A stretch of DNA of 64,000 nt from Shewanella cutis. Lineage in GTDB: Bacteria; Pseudomonadota; Gammaproteobacteria; Enterobacterales; Shewanellaceae. The stretch spans positions 248,001 to 312,000 of the forward strand of contig NZ_JACSDI010000002.1 in assembly GCF_022410515.1 (NCBI RefSeq), written 5' to 3'. Positions 8,450 through 17,800 of the stretch are shown piece by piece. The position numbers were made by a program, and so were the translations under genes. The notes beneath the pieces were generated by a model. It did no database searches. It worked only from the letters and a program-made list of their open reading frames with translations, and was not told the DNA's origin. Each line of letters begins with the position of its first letter. Position 1 is the stretch's first letter.

Positions 8450-9448
8450 ATGAGCAGTACCAGAGAAAATACCCTTAAACCCCTGCGCCGTTTAAGACGC
8501 CTGCGCCGCACCGAAGCCATGCGTGAGCTAGTGCGTGAAACCCATGTGTCCCTTGCCGACTTGATCCACCCACTCTTTATTGAAGAACACATTAACCAAG
8601 TTGTGCCCATTTCAACCCTGCCGGGGATCAGCCGTCTGCCCGAAAGTGCACTTGCCGATGAGATCCAAAAGCTCTATGCCTTAGGGATCCGCTATGTGAT
8701 GCCCTTTGGGATTTCCCATACCAAAGATGCACAGGGCAGCGACACTTGGGATGACAATGGTTTACTGGCACGAATGATCCGCACCATCAAAACCGTCGCG
8801 CCAGAGATGATGGTGATCCCCGATATTTGTTTTTGTGAATATACCGACCATGGACACTGCGGCGTATTGCACCATGACGAAGTCTGCAACGACCAAACCG
8901 TGGCTAACTTAGTCAAACAATCCGTCACCGCCGCTAAAGCGGGAGCTGATATGCTGGCACCATCGGCCATGATGGACGGCCAGATTAAAGCCATTCGCCA
9001 AGGGCTGGATGAAGCAGGCTTTGAACACATAGCCATTTTGGCCCATGCCGCCAAGTTCGCCTCATCCTTTTATGGACCATTTAGGGCCGCAGTGGATTGC
9101 GAACTTAGCGGAAACCGTAAAGGCTACCAACTCGATTACGCCAATGGCCGCCAAGCATTGCTCGAAGCACTGCTTGATGAGGAAGAAGGCGCAGATATTT
9201 TGATGGTGAAACCCGGCACGCCCTATTTGGATGTATTAAGTCGCTTAAGACAAGAAACCCACCTCCCCCTAGCGGCCTATCAAGTGGGTGGCGAATATGC
9301 CGGTATTAAATTTGCCGCTATGGCTGGCGCCCTCGATGAGCGCGCCGTAGTTACTGAAACCTTTATCGGATTAAAGCGGGCCGGCGCCGATTTAATTGTC
9401 AGTTATTACGCGAAACAATATGCCGAGTGGTTAGCGCAATCCAGCTAA
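8450..9448 (+). CDS. hemB: Porphobilinogen synthase (delta-aminolevulinate dehydratase)
   Basis: HemB condenses two molecules of 5-aminolevulinate to porphobilinogen, the second common step of heme and siroheme synthesis. The 332 residues include the zinc-binding cysteine cluster CFCEYTDHGHC, which marks the zinc-dependent type, the AKFASSFYGPFR segment with one active-site lysine near 201, and MVKPGTPYLD with the Schiff-base lysine near residue 253. The start ATG at 8450 is preceded by AAGGAA. A strong terminator follows. Heme demand is high in Shewanella because of its many c-type cytochromes. Confidence 0.96.
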   Translation: MSSTRENTLKPLRRLRRLRRTEAMRELVRETHVSLADLIHPLFIEEHINQVVPISTLPGISRLPESALADEIQKLYALGIRYVMPFGISHTKDAQGSDTWDDNGLLARMIRTIKTVAPEMMVIPDICFCEYTDHGHCGVLHHDEVCNDQTVANLVKQSVTAAKAGADMLAPSAMMDGQIKAIRQGLDEAGFEHIAILAHAAKFASSFYGPFRAAVDCELSGNRKGYQLDYANGRQALLEALLDEEEGADILMVKPGTPYLDVLSRLRQETHLPLAAYQVGGEYAGIKFAAMAGALDERAVVTETFIGLKRAGADLIVSYYAKQYAEWLAQSS

Positions 9449-9486
9449 TGCGCTAAGTCTTCAGCCTATCGACCAAGCAGTTAACG

Positions 9487-9516
9487 AAAACGCCACCCTA
9501 ATCGGTGGCGTTTTTT
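9487..9516 (+). terminator. Intrinsic terminator after hemB
   Basis: AAAACGCCACC and GGTGGCGTTTT pair around a six-base loop and run into six Ts. It lies between the convergent hemB and msrBA genes and could serve both strands. Confidence 0.9.
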
Positions 9517-9543
9517 ATCAATTAATCTGCTCGCACATTAAGC

Positions 9544-10449
9544 TTATGCTTGTAGCTCGGCAAAAAGGGCTCTGATCTTTTCAACCTTTGGCCGCACCAC
9601 GATTTGGCAATAGGGCTGCTCGCCATGCAGGGCAAAGTAGTCATTGTGATAAGCCTCGGCGGGATAAAATGACTCAAAAGCGACCACTTGGGTGACGATT
9701 GGCGCGTCAAATACCTTTGCCTCGGTTAATTTGGCAATCATGACATTGGTCTCTTCAATCTGCGCCGCATCGTGGGCAAAGACGACGGAGCGATACTGCG
9801 GCCCTTTATCATTGCCTTGACGATTTAGAGTGGTTGGGTCATGACTCTCAAATAACACTTGCAGCAGCGTCGTAAAGCTAATTTGCGCGGGATCAAACTC
9901 GATGTGCACCACCTCAGCATGGCCGGTTAATCCCGAACACACCGACTTATAGCCGGCATCGCTCGCCTCGCCGCCCGAGTAACCTGATCTGACGTTCAAC
10001 ACGCCCTTAAGGCTCTTGAAAATCGCTTCAACACACCAAAAGCAGCCAGCGCCAAAGGTGGCAAAAGCATGTTTTGGGGCAATATCTGCGGCTTCATCCA
10101 GGGCTTTAAACAACATCGAGACAGAATTAACGCAGTGGCGAATATTCTTCGGCGTTAAAAACTCCCCTTCAAAAACATGGCCCAAATGCCCGCCACAGTG
10201 GCTACAGACGATTTCGGTACGGCGACCATCTGCGTCGACATGACGACTCACTGCGCCAGGAATTTCATCATCAAAGGCAGGCCAACCGCAATGGGCATTA
10301 AACTTATCTTCTGAACGATACAAAGGCGCATGGCATTTTTTGCACAAATACACCCCTTTAGCATCGTGTTGATAATACTGGCCACTAAAGGGGCGTTCGG
10401 TGCCCTTTTCTTCTATGACATAGCGTTCAAAATCAGTCAGTTTGTTCAT
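9544..10449 (-). CDS. msrBA: Fused methionine sulfoxide reductase MsrB-MsrA
   Basis: A 301-residue bifunctional repair enzyme that reduces both R- and S-epimers of methionine sulfoxide in proteins. The MsrB domain (about residues 1-130) has the zinc CxxC pairs CKKC and CSHC and the catalytic RHCVNSVS. The MsrA domain (about 145-301) has the catalytic GCFWCVEAIF. The order MsrB then MsrA is the reverse of the MsrA-MsrB order of Neisseria-type fusions. No signal peptide is seen, so it acts in the cytoplasm. The ATG at 10449 has AAAGGAGA upstream. Confidence 0.94.
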   Translation of the reverse strand: MNKLTDFERYVIEEKGTERPFSGQYYQHDAKGVYLCKKCHAPLYRSEDKFNAHCGWPAFDDEIPGAVSRHVDADGRRTEIVCSHCGGHLGHVFEGEFLTPKNIRHCVNSVSMLFKALDEAADIAPKHAFATFGAGCFWCVEAIFKSLKGVLNVRSGYSGGEASDAGYKSVCSGLTGHAEVVHIEFDPAQISFTTLLQVLFESHDPTTLNRQGNDKGPQYRSVVFAHDAAQIEETNVMIAKLTEAKVFDAPIVTQVVAFESFYPAEAYHNDYFALHGEQPYCQIVVRPKVEKIRALFAELQA

Positions 10450-10826
10450 AAAAGTCTCCTTTAGCTCCTAAGGTTTTCGCCTGCATAGGACCGTTTATTC
10501 CTCAGGTTTATTGCGCCTCGACCTGAATTGGCTTTTTGGCATAGTAGCCGCTTTAGTCGATAAAATCCTGTTGATTGAGTCAATGCTTAAATAACTGGAG
10601 GAAAATTCAGCAGAAATCTCAGTCCATTGTCTTGAGTGTTTGCACCAAGCAAAGTGCAAAGCTACACTTGCTGCGGGTCAATTCTCTACCCAAACCTTTC
10701 TATATGCCTGCTTAAACACTAGGAATAAGCAAGCCATACCGATAATGAGATAAGTGGCAATGACCACTTACCTTTATCTTTAGATAAGCGTTTGGTTAAC
10801 AATCATTTATAACAAGTAGAAACAAT
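10450..10826. other. Intergenic region between msrBA and the 2OG oxygenase gene
   Basis: About 380 bases with divergent genes on both sides and no supported ORF. It contains a 7-bp inverted repeat with a six-base spacer (TAAGTGG/CCACTTA, 10751-10770) about 57 bases upstream of the oxygenase start, which could be an operator. Nothing else stands out. Confidence 0.5.
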
Positions 10827-11666
10827 ATGAAATTAGAAACCATTGATTATCGCGCTGCCGATAGTGCTAAACGCTTTGTCGAATCCCTACGCGAAACGGG
10901 CTTTGGTGTACTCTCTAACCACCCTATTGATAAAGAGCTGGTTGAGCGTATCTACACAGAGTGGCAAGCCTTTTTTAACTCCGAAGCCAAAAACGAGTTT
11001 ATGTTTAACCGTGAAACCCACGATGGTTTCTTTCCGGCTTCGATTTCAGAAACCGCGAAAGGCCACACTGTTAAAGATATTAAAGAGTATTATCACGTGT
11101 ACCCTTGGGGCCGGATCCCTGACTCATTGCGCGCCAATATTCTGGCCTACTATGAAAAAGCCAATGCGCTGGCATCTGAACTGTTACAGTGGATTGAAAC
11201 CTACTCACCAGAGGAGGTTAAAGCTAAGTTCTCCATTCCACTGCCCGAGATGATTGCCAACAGCCATAAAACACTGCTGCGTATTCTGCATTACCCTCCG
11301 ATGACCGGCGATGAAGAAATGGGCGCTATCCGCGCTGCGGCCCATGAGGATATCAATCTGATCACTGTATTGCCTGCGGCCAACGAACCGGGATTACAGG
11401 TTAAGGCGAAAGATGGCTCATGGTTAGATGTACCAAGCGATTTTGGCAATATTATCATCAACATTGGTGATATGTTGCAGGAAGCCTCGGACGGTTATTT
11501 TCCATCGACGTCGCACCGCGTGATCAACCCAGAAGGCACGGATAAGACTAAGTCACGTATTTCTCTGCCCTTATTCTTACACCCACATCCTTCGGTTGTA
11601 CTGTCAGAGCGTTATACTGCCGACAGTTATCTAATGGAAAGATTGCGCGAGCTGGGCGTACTTTAA
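10827..11666 (+). CDS. 2-oxoglutarate/Fe(II)-dependent oxygenase (isopenicillin N synthase family)
   Basis: A 279-residue soluble protein of the non-heme iron oxygenase superfamily. The facial triad is visible: HED (His and Asp) near residues 173-175 in AAHEDINLITVL, and the distal His in TSHRVINP near residue 230. The RISLPLF segment holds the arginine that binds 2-oxoglutarate. The N-terminal FGVLSNHPID is typical of the IPNS-like group. Bacterial members hydroxylate or desaturate small molecules, but the substrate here is unknown. It stands as a single gene with its own terminator. Confidence 0.88.
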   Translation: MKLETIDYRAADSAKRFVESLRETGFGVLSNHPIDKELVERIYTEWQAFFNSEAKNEFMFNRETHDGFFPASISETAKGHTVKDIKEYYHVYPWGRIPDSLRANILAYYEKANALASELLQWIETYSPEEVKAKFSIPLPEMIANSHKTLLRILHYPPMTGDEEMGAIRAAAHEDINLITVLPAANEPGLQVKAKDGSWLDVPSDFGNIIINIGDMLQEASDGYFPSTSHRVINPEGTDKTKSRISLPLFLHPHPSVVLSERYTADSYLMERLRELGVL

Positions 11667-11715
11667 CTCAGCTCCAAGCAATAGATGCTCAAATTCGCAT
11701 CAAGATTAAGCAATT

Positions 11716-11738
11716 AAGCGCCTTCGGGCGCTTTTTTT
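11716..11738 (+). terminator. Intrinsic terminator after the oxygenase gene
   Basis: AAGCGCC and GGCGCTT pair around a TTCG tetraloop, followed by a run of Ts. Position and form are classical. Confidence 0.92.
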
Positions 11739-11801
11739 ATGACATTCGTCGCCTTCAAGGTAGAATAGTCGTCTTTAAGTCATTTAGGACAAGGCGTTAT
11801 C

Positions 11802-12743
11802 ATGGCAATTCAATGGTATCCGGGGCATATGCACAAGGCACGCAAAGAGATCGAAGAGGCTATGCCTCAAGTCGATCTGGTGATTGAGGTGCTGGACGCC
11901 CGTATTCCCTACAGTAGCGAAAACCCCATGGTGTCAAAGCTTCGCGGCGACAAACCTTGTATCAAGCTGCTGAATAAATCCGACTTAGCCGATCCTGATA
12001 TCACCGCCCAATGGATTGAATATCTTGAACGTGAACAAGGCGTAAAAGCGACTGCGATTACCACACTGCAACCGGGTATGTTGAAAATGCTGCCGGATCT
12101 TTGCCGTAAGTTAGTGCCGAGTCGAGATAAAACTGAAAAAGATATTCGCACTATGATCATGGGGATCCCAAACGTCGGTAAGTCCACCATTATCAACACC
12201 TTAGCCGGTCGCGTTATCGCCAAAACCGGTAACGAACCCGCCGTCACCAAAACCCAGCAGCGCATTAACCTGCGCAACGGTATTGTGCTCTCGGACACGC
12301 CAGGGATTTTATGGCCTAAGGTTGATAACGAAGCTAGTAGCTATCGCCTTGCCGTGACGGGCGCGATTAAAGATACCGCCATGGAATATGAGGATGTGGC
12401 ACTATTTGCTGCGGGCTATTTTTTAACTGCTTATCCAAAAGAAATTTGCGAGCGCTATAACTTAAGCGAATTGCCACACGATGATATGGCACTGCTGGAA
12501 GAAATTGGCCGTAAACGTGGCGCCCTTCGCCCTGGTGGCCGTATTGATTTACATAAGGCATCAGAATTACTGCTGCATGAGTATCGTTCCGGTAAAATCG
12601 GCTTATTATCCCTTGAAACACCCGCTATGGCAGAGATTGAAAAAGCCGAAGTTGAGCGTATTCTTGCCGAAAAAGCAGCCGAGAAGGCCGCGAAGTTGGA
12701 AGCAGAAAAACTCAAACGCTCAGGTAAACGCCATAATGATTAA
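11802..12743 (+). CDS. ylqF: Ribosome biogenesis GTPase YlqF/RbgA
   Basis: A circularly permuted GTPase of the RbgA family, 313 residues. The motif order is G4 (LNKSDLAD, near residue 57), then G1 (GIPNVGKST, near 122), then G3 (DTPG, near 166), which is diagnostic. The start IQWYPGHMHKARKEI is the family N-terminus. RbgA acts in late assembly of the 50S subunit in Bacillus; in gammaproteobacteria the role is inferred. The C-terminal tail after residue 270 is charged, coiled-coil-like and Ala/Lys/Glu-rich. AAGGCG precedes the start. Confidence 0.93.
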   Translation: MAIQWYPGHMHKARKEIEEAMPQVDLVIEVLDARIPYSSENPMVSKLRGDKPCIKLLNKSDLADPDITAQWIEYLEREQGVKATAITTLQPGMLKMLPDLCRKLVPSRDKTEKDIRTMIMGIPNVGKSTIINTLAGRVIAKTGNEPAVTKTQQRINLRNGIVLSDTPGILWPKVDNEASSYRLAVTGAIKDTAMEYEDVALFAAGYFLTAYPKEICERYNLSELPHDDMALLEEIGRKRGALRPGGRIDLHKASELLLHEYRSGKIGLLSLETPAMAEIEKAEVERILAEKAAEKAAKLEAEKLKRSGKRHND

Positions 12744-13079
12744 TGCAGGTAAATCAAGTTCTAATCGAGATGATAAATACGCAGAACTAAATTCACAATT
12801 TGTTGGTTGACTCTCGTTGGTTCAAATTTTAGCCATTAAGCTAGTCCTAACCAGGGCTGGCTTTTTATTTGACTGTTTTTTGAATACACAGATATAGGAT
12901 TTCATACGAAAACGTAACTTAGCAGGATTATAGATTTATCTAACAGGCTTAGAAAAATTAACTGAAATAGCGTATTAATAGCCGTTCAATGCCCAAAGCT
13001 GAACAATTAACTGACTCATAATTACCAGCGCAATAAAGAGTATCTAAGCGTAAGTTACACTTATTATCGTAGCTAGCAA
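12744..13079. other. Intergenic region between ylqF and zapC
   Basis: About 335 bases between convergent genes, AT-rich and without a supported ORF. It contains the ylqF terminator near 12840-12866. No other repeat or RNA was recognised. Confidence 0.6.
12840..12866 (+). terminator. Terminator after ylqF
   Basis: GCTAGTCCT pairs with AGGGCTGGC (two or three G-U pairs) around AACC and is followed by five Ts. It lies about 100 bases after the ylqF stop. Confidence 0.75.
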
Positions 13080-13613
13080 CTAGGCCGCAACGACATGTCG
13101 CTGCGCACGAAGAGGATGTAAGCGATTATGCATAACCTTAATCGTCTCAAACTGTCCCAAGGTTTTAGCTCCAGATAAAACACATTCTGGCGATAACAAC
13201 ATCACTAACGCCGATTGCAGTGTATTTTCAACAACTAATACTAATGCACGTTGCTTTTGAGATTTAAGTTCAAAGACTTTACCCACATCACTGTAAACAC
13301 ACACTTCACTGGTATCAAAAAACCAAGATTTTGGCATTTGTGGTGTTAGCATAAAATGCGCCGCTGTCGCATTAAGTGCTATTTGCACTACCGCAGCATC
13401 GGTTAGAGTTAAGGTTTTGGGTAACTTATCGAGCAAGCTCATATAGAATTTGGCGTGCGAAATATTGAACTCCATGCTTGATAAGGCATCAGGAATTAAT
13501 GATTTTGCTTTATAAGCCGTCAGAAATTCTATCTCGGAACCTAACGAAACGCTTAATACACCATACGAATCGTTATATTTCCAATGCCAATCCTTTTGCG
13601 GCAATAATAACAT
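13080..13613 (-). CDS. zapC: Cell division protein ZapC
   Basis: ZapC stabilises FtsZ polymer bundles at the division ring. The 177-residue protein matches E. coli ZapC in length and in conserved segments: DWHWKY at the N-terminus, PQMPKSWFF near residue 100, and IKVMHNRLHP near the C-terminus. The position after pyrD is the same as in E. coli. The 200-base gap to pyrD contains strong hairpins and a GATC cluster, so zapC may have its own promoter. Confidence 0.9.
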   Translation of the reverse strand: MLLLPQKDWHWKYNDSYGVLSVSLGSEIEFLTAYKAKSLIPDALSSMEFNISHAKFYMSLLDKLPKTLTLTDAAVVQIALNATAAHFMLTPQMPKSWFFDTSEVCVYSDVGKVFELKSQKQRALVLVVENTLQSALVMLLSPECVLSGAKTLGQFETIKVMHNRLHPLRAQRHVVAA

Positions 13614-13715
13614 AACGTTTACCTACTATTTGAACACTGGCACATCATAGTAGATATTTTATTCAATATCAAAATAAAAATAATAAAATACAAATTAGTT
13701 AACAATTACTTAGTG

Positions 13716-13812
13716 GATCTGTTTTAAGATCATAACTGCGATCTCATGATCATTTTAGATCGCAGTTATCATAGAGGATCTTCTTTTTGATCCTCTGTGA
13801 GATCTAAAGATC
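13716..13812. repeat. GATC-dense intergenic segment with two hairpins
   Basis: Nine GATC sites (starting at 13716, 13728, 13740, 13748, 13758, 13777, 13789, 13801 and 13809) fall within 97 bases, against fewer than one expected by chance. The same segment forms a 13-bp inverted repeat (13732-13744 with 13757-13769) and an 8-bp one (13773-13780 with 13789-13796). GATC is the Dam methylation site and hemimethylated clusters bind SeqA. The hairpins may also terminate pyrD transcription. Confidence 0.8.
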
Positions 13813-13813
13813 G

Positions 13814-14833
13814 TTATTTTAAACGGTAAGCTTCAACAATCTCTTTAATTAACTTCGGACCTTGATAAATAAAACCCGAGTAAATCTGCACCATAGTTGC
13901 GCCCGCATCAAACTTCGCTAATGCATCTTCAGCACTATTAATGCCACCCACGCCTATAATTGGAATTTGACCTTGTAAACAAGTGGCTAATTGTTTAATT
14001 ACTTTTGTTGAAAGTTCAGTTAAAGGTTTACCACTTAAACCACCGCTTTCATTCGCATTGGCAAGCCCACTAACACCGTCACGGGTCAAGGTGGTATTGG
14101 TCGCAATTGCACCATCAAACTGATTTTTAATCAACGCTTGAGCAATATTTTCGATTTCTTCTGTCGTTAAATCAGGGGCAATTTTAAGCGCAATAGGTAC
14201 ATATTTTTTATGTTTGTCGGCCAATTCAAGTTGCTTGGCTTTAATGGCACTTAATAATTCGTCTAATAGATCGCCATATTGCAGCGATCGTAATCCAGGG
14301 GTATTAGGTGATGAAATATTCACCGCAATATAAGCTGCATGGAGATAAACTTTATCCATACAGATTAAATAATCGTCTTTACCTTGTTCTACTGGGGTGT
14401 CTTTATTTTTACCAATATTGACGCCAACCATGATATCAGTCTTTTTCGCGATCAAATTTTTGACTAGGTTATCGACACCTTTGTTATTAAATCCCATGCG
14501 ATTGATAATCGCCTTGGCGGGTTTTAATCTAAATAAACGGGGTAAATCATTACCAGGTTGTGGTCTTGGGGTAACCGTTCCCACTTCCACATGACCAAAT
14601 CCCATCGCATGAAAGGCATCTATCGACTCGCCATCTTTATCCATACCAGCAGCTAAGCCCACTGGATTTGGAAAAGTCAGTCCCATAAAGCTGACGGGCG
14701 CTGGCGTAATATTCTGAGCATAAAAAGCATTCAGTGGACTATTGCCTGTCATTCTCAGGCTGCCAATGGCTAAATTATGCGCTCGCTCAGGATCCATCTG
14801 AAACATGACTTTCTGTGCGATTTTATAAAACAT
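13814..14833 (-). CDS. pyrD: Dihydroorotate dehydrogenase (quinone), class 2
   Basis: PyrD oxidises dihydroorotate to orotate in de novo pyrimidine synthesis and passes electrons through FMN to membrane quinones. The 339 residues fit class 2. The N-terminal [20 protein letters not shown] is the helical membrane-binding extension. [30 protein letters not shown] (with the catalytic serine nearby) and IGVGGI are the conserved FMN and substrate segments. zapC follows, as in E. coli. Confidence 0.96.
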   Translation of the reverse strand: MFYKIAQKVMFQMDPERAHNLAIGSLRMTGNSPLNAFYAQNITPAPVSFMGLTFPNPVGLAAGMDKDGESIDAFHAMGFGHVEVGTVTPRPQPGNDLPRLFRLKPAKAIINRMGFNNKGVDNLVKNLIAKKTDIMVGVNIGKNKDTPVEQGKDDYLICMDKVYLHAAYIAVNISSPNTPGLRSLQYGDLLDELLSAIKAKQLELADKHKKYVPIALKIAPDLTTEEIENIAQALIKNQFDGAIATNTTLTRDGVSGLANANESGGLSGKPLTELSTKVIKQLATCLQGQIPIIGVGGINSAEDALAKFDAGATMVQIYSGFIYQGPKLIKEIVEAYRLK

Positions 14834-14848
14834 GTACTTTCCTCGACC

Positions 14849-14879
14849 TAAAAAAAGCCCCGGCGATCGCCAGGGCTTC
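14849..14879 (-). terminator. Intrinsic terminator after the NAD-GDH gene
   Basis: On the minus strand AAGCCCTGGCGA pairs with TCGCCGGGGCTT and is followed by seven Ts. It lies between the glutamate dehydrogenase stop and the pyrD start. Confidence 0.92.
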
Positions 14880-14895
14880 TGATTGTTATAAAAGT

Positions 14896-17800
14896 TTACT
14901 TTTGCCCTTCACAGTGAAGGATCAGAAGGTTAAGTTCACGTAGGGCGACAGAGAACTTAGCAAACTCATGATTTTGCGACGTTTTAAAGTCAGCTAGCAT
15001 GTGGAACCATCTTTCCAACAGGGCTTGATTAGTCTCAATCCACAGGGAAATAACACTCTGTGCATTACAGGTTGCACTGCACGTTCTTAAAACCACTGAC
15101 GTTAACGCACGTTGCTGCCAATCCAGCTCTTCTCTAAAGGCTGCACGGGCCAGTGCTTGCCAATGGTTAGTCACTGGTTGCGCACTGATCTGTTCTAGGA
15201 ACCAGTGCAGCTCAACGCGAGCGCCGAGTTTGAAATAAGTCTCGGCAACAAGCGCGACTGTCTTCTCTTCAGCCTGCGCAATTTGCGCAATATCAAGCGT
15301 AGAGAACAGCGTGCTCATATTGGCAACGGTAGAGGCAACATCCTGAGGCACATTCTCTTTAATCAGAGCATTGATCTCAGCCTGGATGCCTGCTGCTTCT
15401 TCTTCAGCTAAGTATGAATGAACATTCGCTTTGAGTTGTTCAAATACCGGTTTGAAGAAGGCAACGGTTTGCTCAATACTCCAACTACGGTTACGGTGAC
15501 GCAGGAACCAGCGACATGCGCGACGCATATTACGACGTAACTGGTGCAACATTTCACCCTGAACCACAGCAGGTACAATACCGTTTAAGTCAGTGATCGA
15601 TTTAGTTAATTCAGCTAAACCAAAGACTTCGCGAGCCATAGTATAGCAAATTGCCGCATCAGCAACTGAGGCACCAGTCTCATCTTGCATACGTTGAACA
15701 AAGTTCAGACCCATGTCATTGACCAGTTCGTTGGCCAGTGAGGTAGCAATGATTTCACCACGCAGTGGATGCGTAGCCATTCTGGCGCTATACAGTTCCT
15801 GAAGTTTTTTCGGGAAGTAAGCAATCAACAATTGGCTCAGTAGCGTATCTTCAGTGATTTCTGGCGTCAGTAACTGTTCTTTGAGCACCATCTTAGCGTA
15901 AGCAACCAAGACTGATAGCTCTGGACGCGTTAATGCACGGCCATTGGCGAGACGTTCTGTCAGTTCTTCTTCCGAGGGTAAGAATTCTAACGCGCGGTCT
16001 AACTTACCTTCTTTCTCCAGATACTGGATGAAGCGGATTTGCTCTTTTAACTGTTCAGCACCACGCACTTGGGTAACAGAAATCGTGCGGGTTTGGTCTT
16101 TACAGTCTTGCAGAACAATTTCACCGACTTCTTCAGTCATTTCTTCCAGTAAACGGTTACGTTGTTTCAACGTCAGTTCACCTTCAGTCACCATCGCGTT
16201 CAGCAAAATCTTGATGTTTACTTCGTTGTCAGAACAGTCCACACCACCGACGTTATCCACGAAGTCAGTGTTAATACGGCCGCCATTAGCAGCATATTCG
16301 ATACGACCTAATTGAGTACAACCTAAGTTACCACCCTCACCGACGATCTTAGCACGCAGTTCACGACCATTGACGCGCAGAGCATCGTTAGCACGATCAC
16401 CGACCTCAGCATTGGTTTCCCGTGAAGACTTAACGTAGGTACCAATACCACCATTCCAAATCAGATCAACAGGCATTTTCAGCAGTTCTTTCATCATCTC
16501 AGTTGGGGTCATCGAGGTTTTCTCTGTGCCCAACATTTGCTTCATTTCAGCAGATAATGGAATTGACTTAGATGAACGCAGGAAAACACCGCCGCCCTTA
16601 GAAATCAGTTTGCTATTGTAGTCTTCCCAGCTTGAACGCGGCAGTGCGAATAAACGAGCACGTTCTTCATAACTGGCAGCAGCATCAGGATTTGGATCGA
16701 TAAAGATATGCATGTGGTTGAATGCAGCAACAAGTTTTGTGTGCTTAGACAACAACATACCGTTACCGAATACGTCACCCGCCATGTCACCAATACCTAA
16801 ACAGGTAAAGTCCGTGGTTTGGCAATCGATACCCACTTCGCGGAAGTGGCGCTTAACAGATTCCCAGCCACCTTTGGCTGTGATACCCATTTTCTTGTGA
16901 TCGTAACCGTTACTACCACCAGAAGCGAACGCATCACCTAACCAGAAATGGTATTCAAGCGAAATCGAGTTCGCGATATCAGAGAAGGTGGCAGTACCTT
17001 TATCGGCAGCCACAACTAAATAAGGATCATCCTCATCGTGACGAACCACATCCACTGGATGTACGATTTCACCGTTCAAAATGTTATCGGTAATATCAAG
17101 CAAGGCGCGAATGAAGATGCGGTAGCATTCTTGGCCTTCGGTGAAGAACGCCTCACGACCACCTTCAGTTGGCAGTTGTTTACAAACGAAACCGCCTTTC
17201 GCACCCACAGGCACAATAACGGTGTTTTTCACTTGTTGCGCTTTCACTAAGCCAAGCACTTCTGTACGGAAGTCTTCACGGCGATCAGACCAACGCAGGC
17301 CACCACGCGCCACTTTGCCGTAACGTAAATGCACACCTTCAACCCGTGGAGAATAGACGAAAATTTCGAATTTCGGCAGTGGACGTGGCATTTCAGGGAT
17401 CAACGAAGGCATGAATTTAAACGAGATATAACTCTTAGATTCGCCTTTGGCATCCAGTTGATAGAAGTTGGTACGCAGTGTGGCGTTAATCAAGTCTAAA
17501 TAGCGACGAATGATCCGGTCATCATCAAGGCTTGATACTTCGTCTAAACGTAGGTTAATTTGCTCCATAAACTTGCCCAGTGTACGGGTCTTCAGTTTAG
17601 GATTGAACTTACGAATAAACATTTTCACCAACAAATCAGCGATTTGAGGGTAACGGCCGAAGGTTTCTTCAATATAAGCTTGGCTAAAGGTCGCATCGAT
17701 TTGACGCATGTACTTAGCGTAAGCACGCAATACAGAGACTTCACGGCCCGTTAAACCAGAGGCCAGAATAATGCGGTTAAAACCATCATCTTCTAACTTC

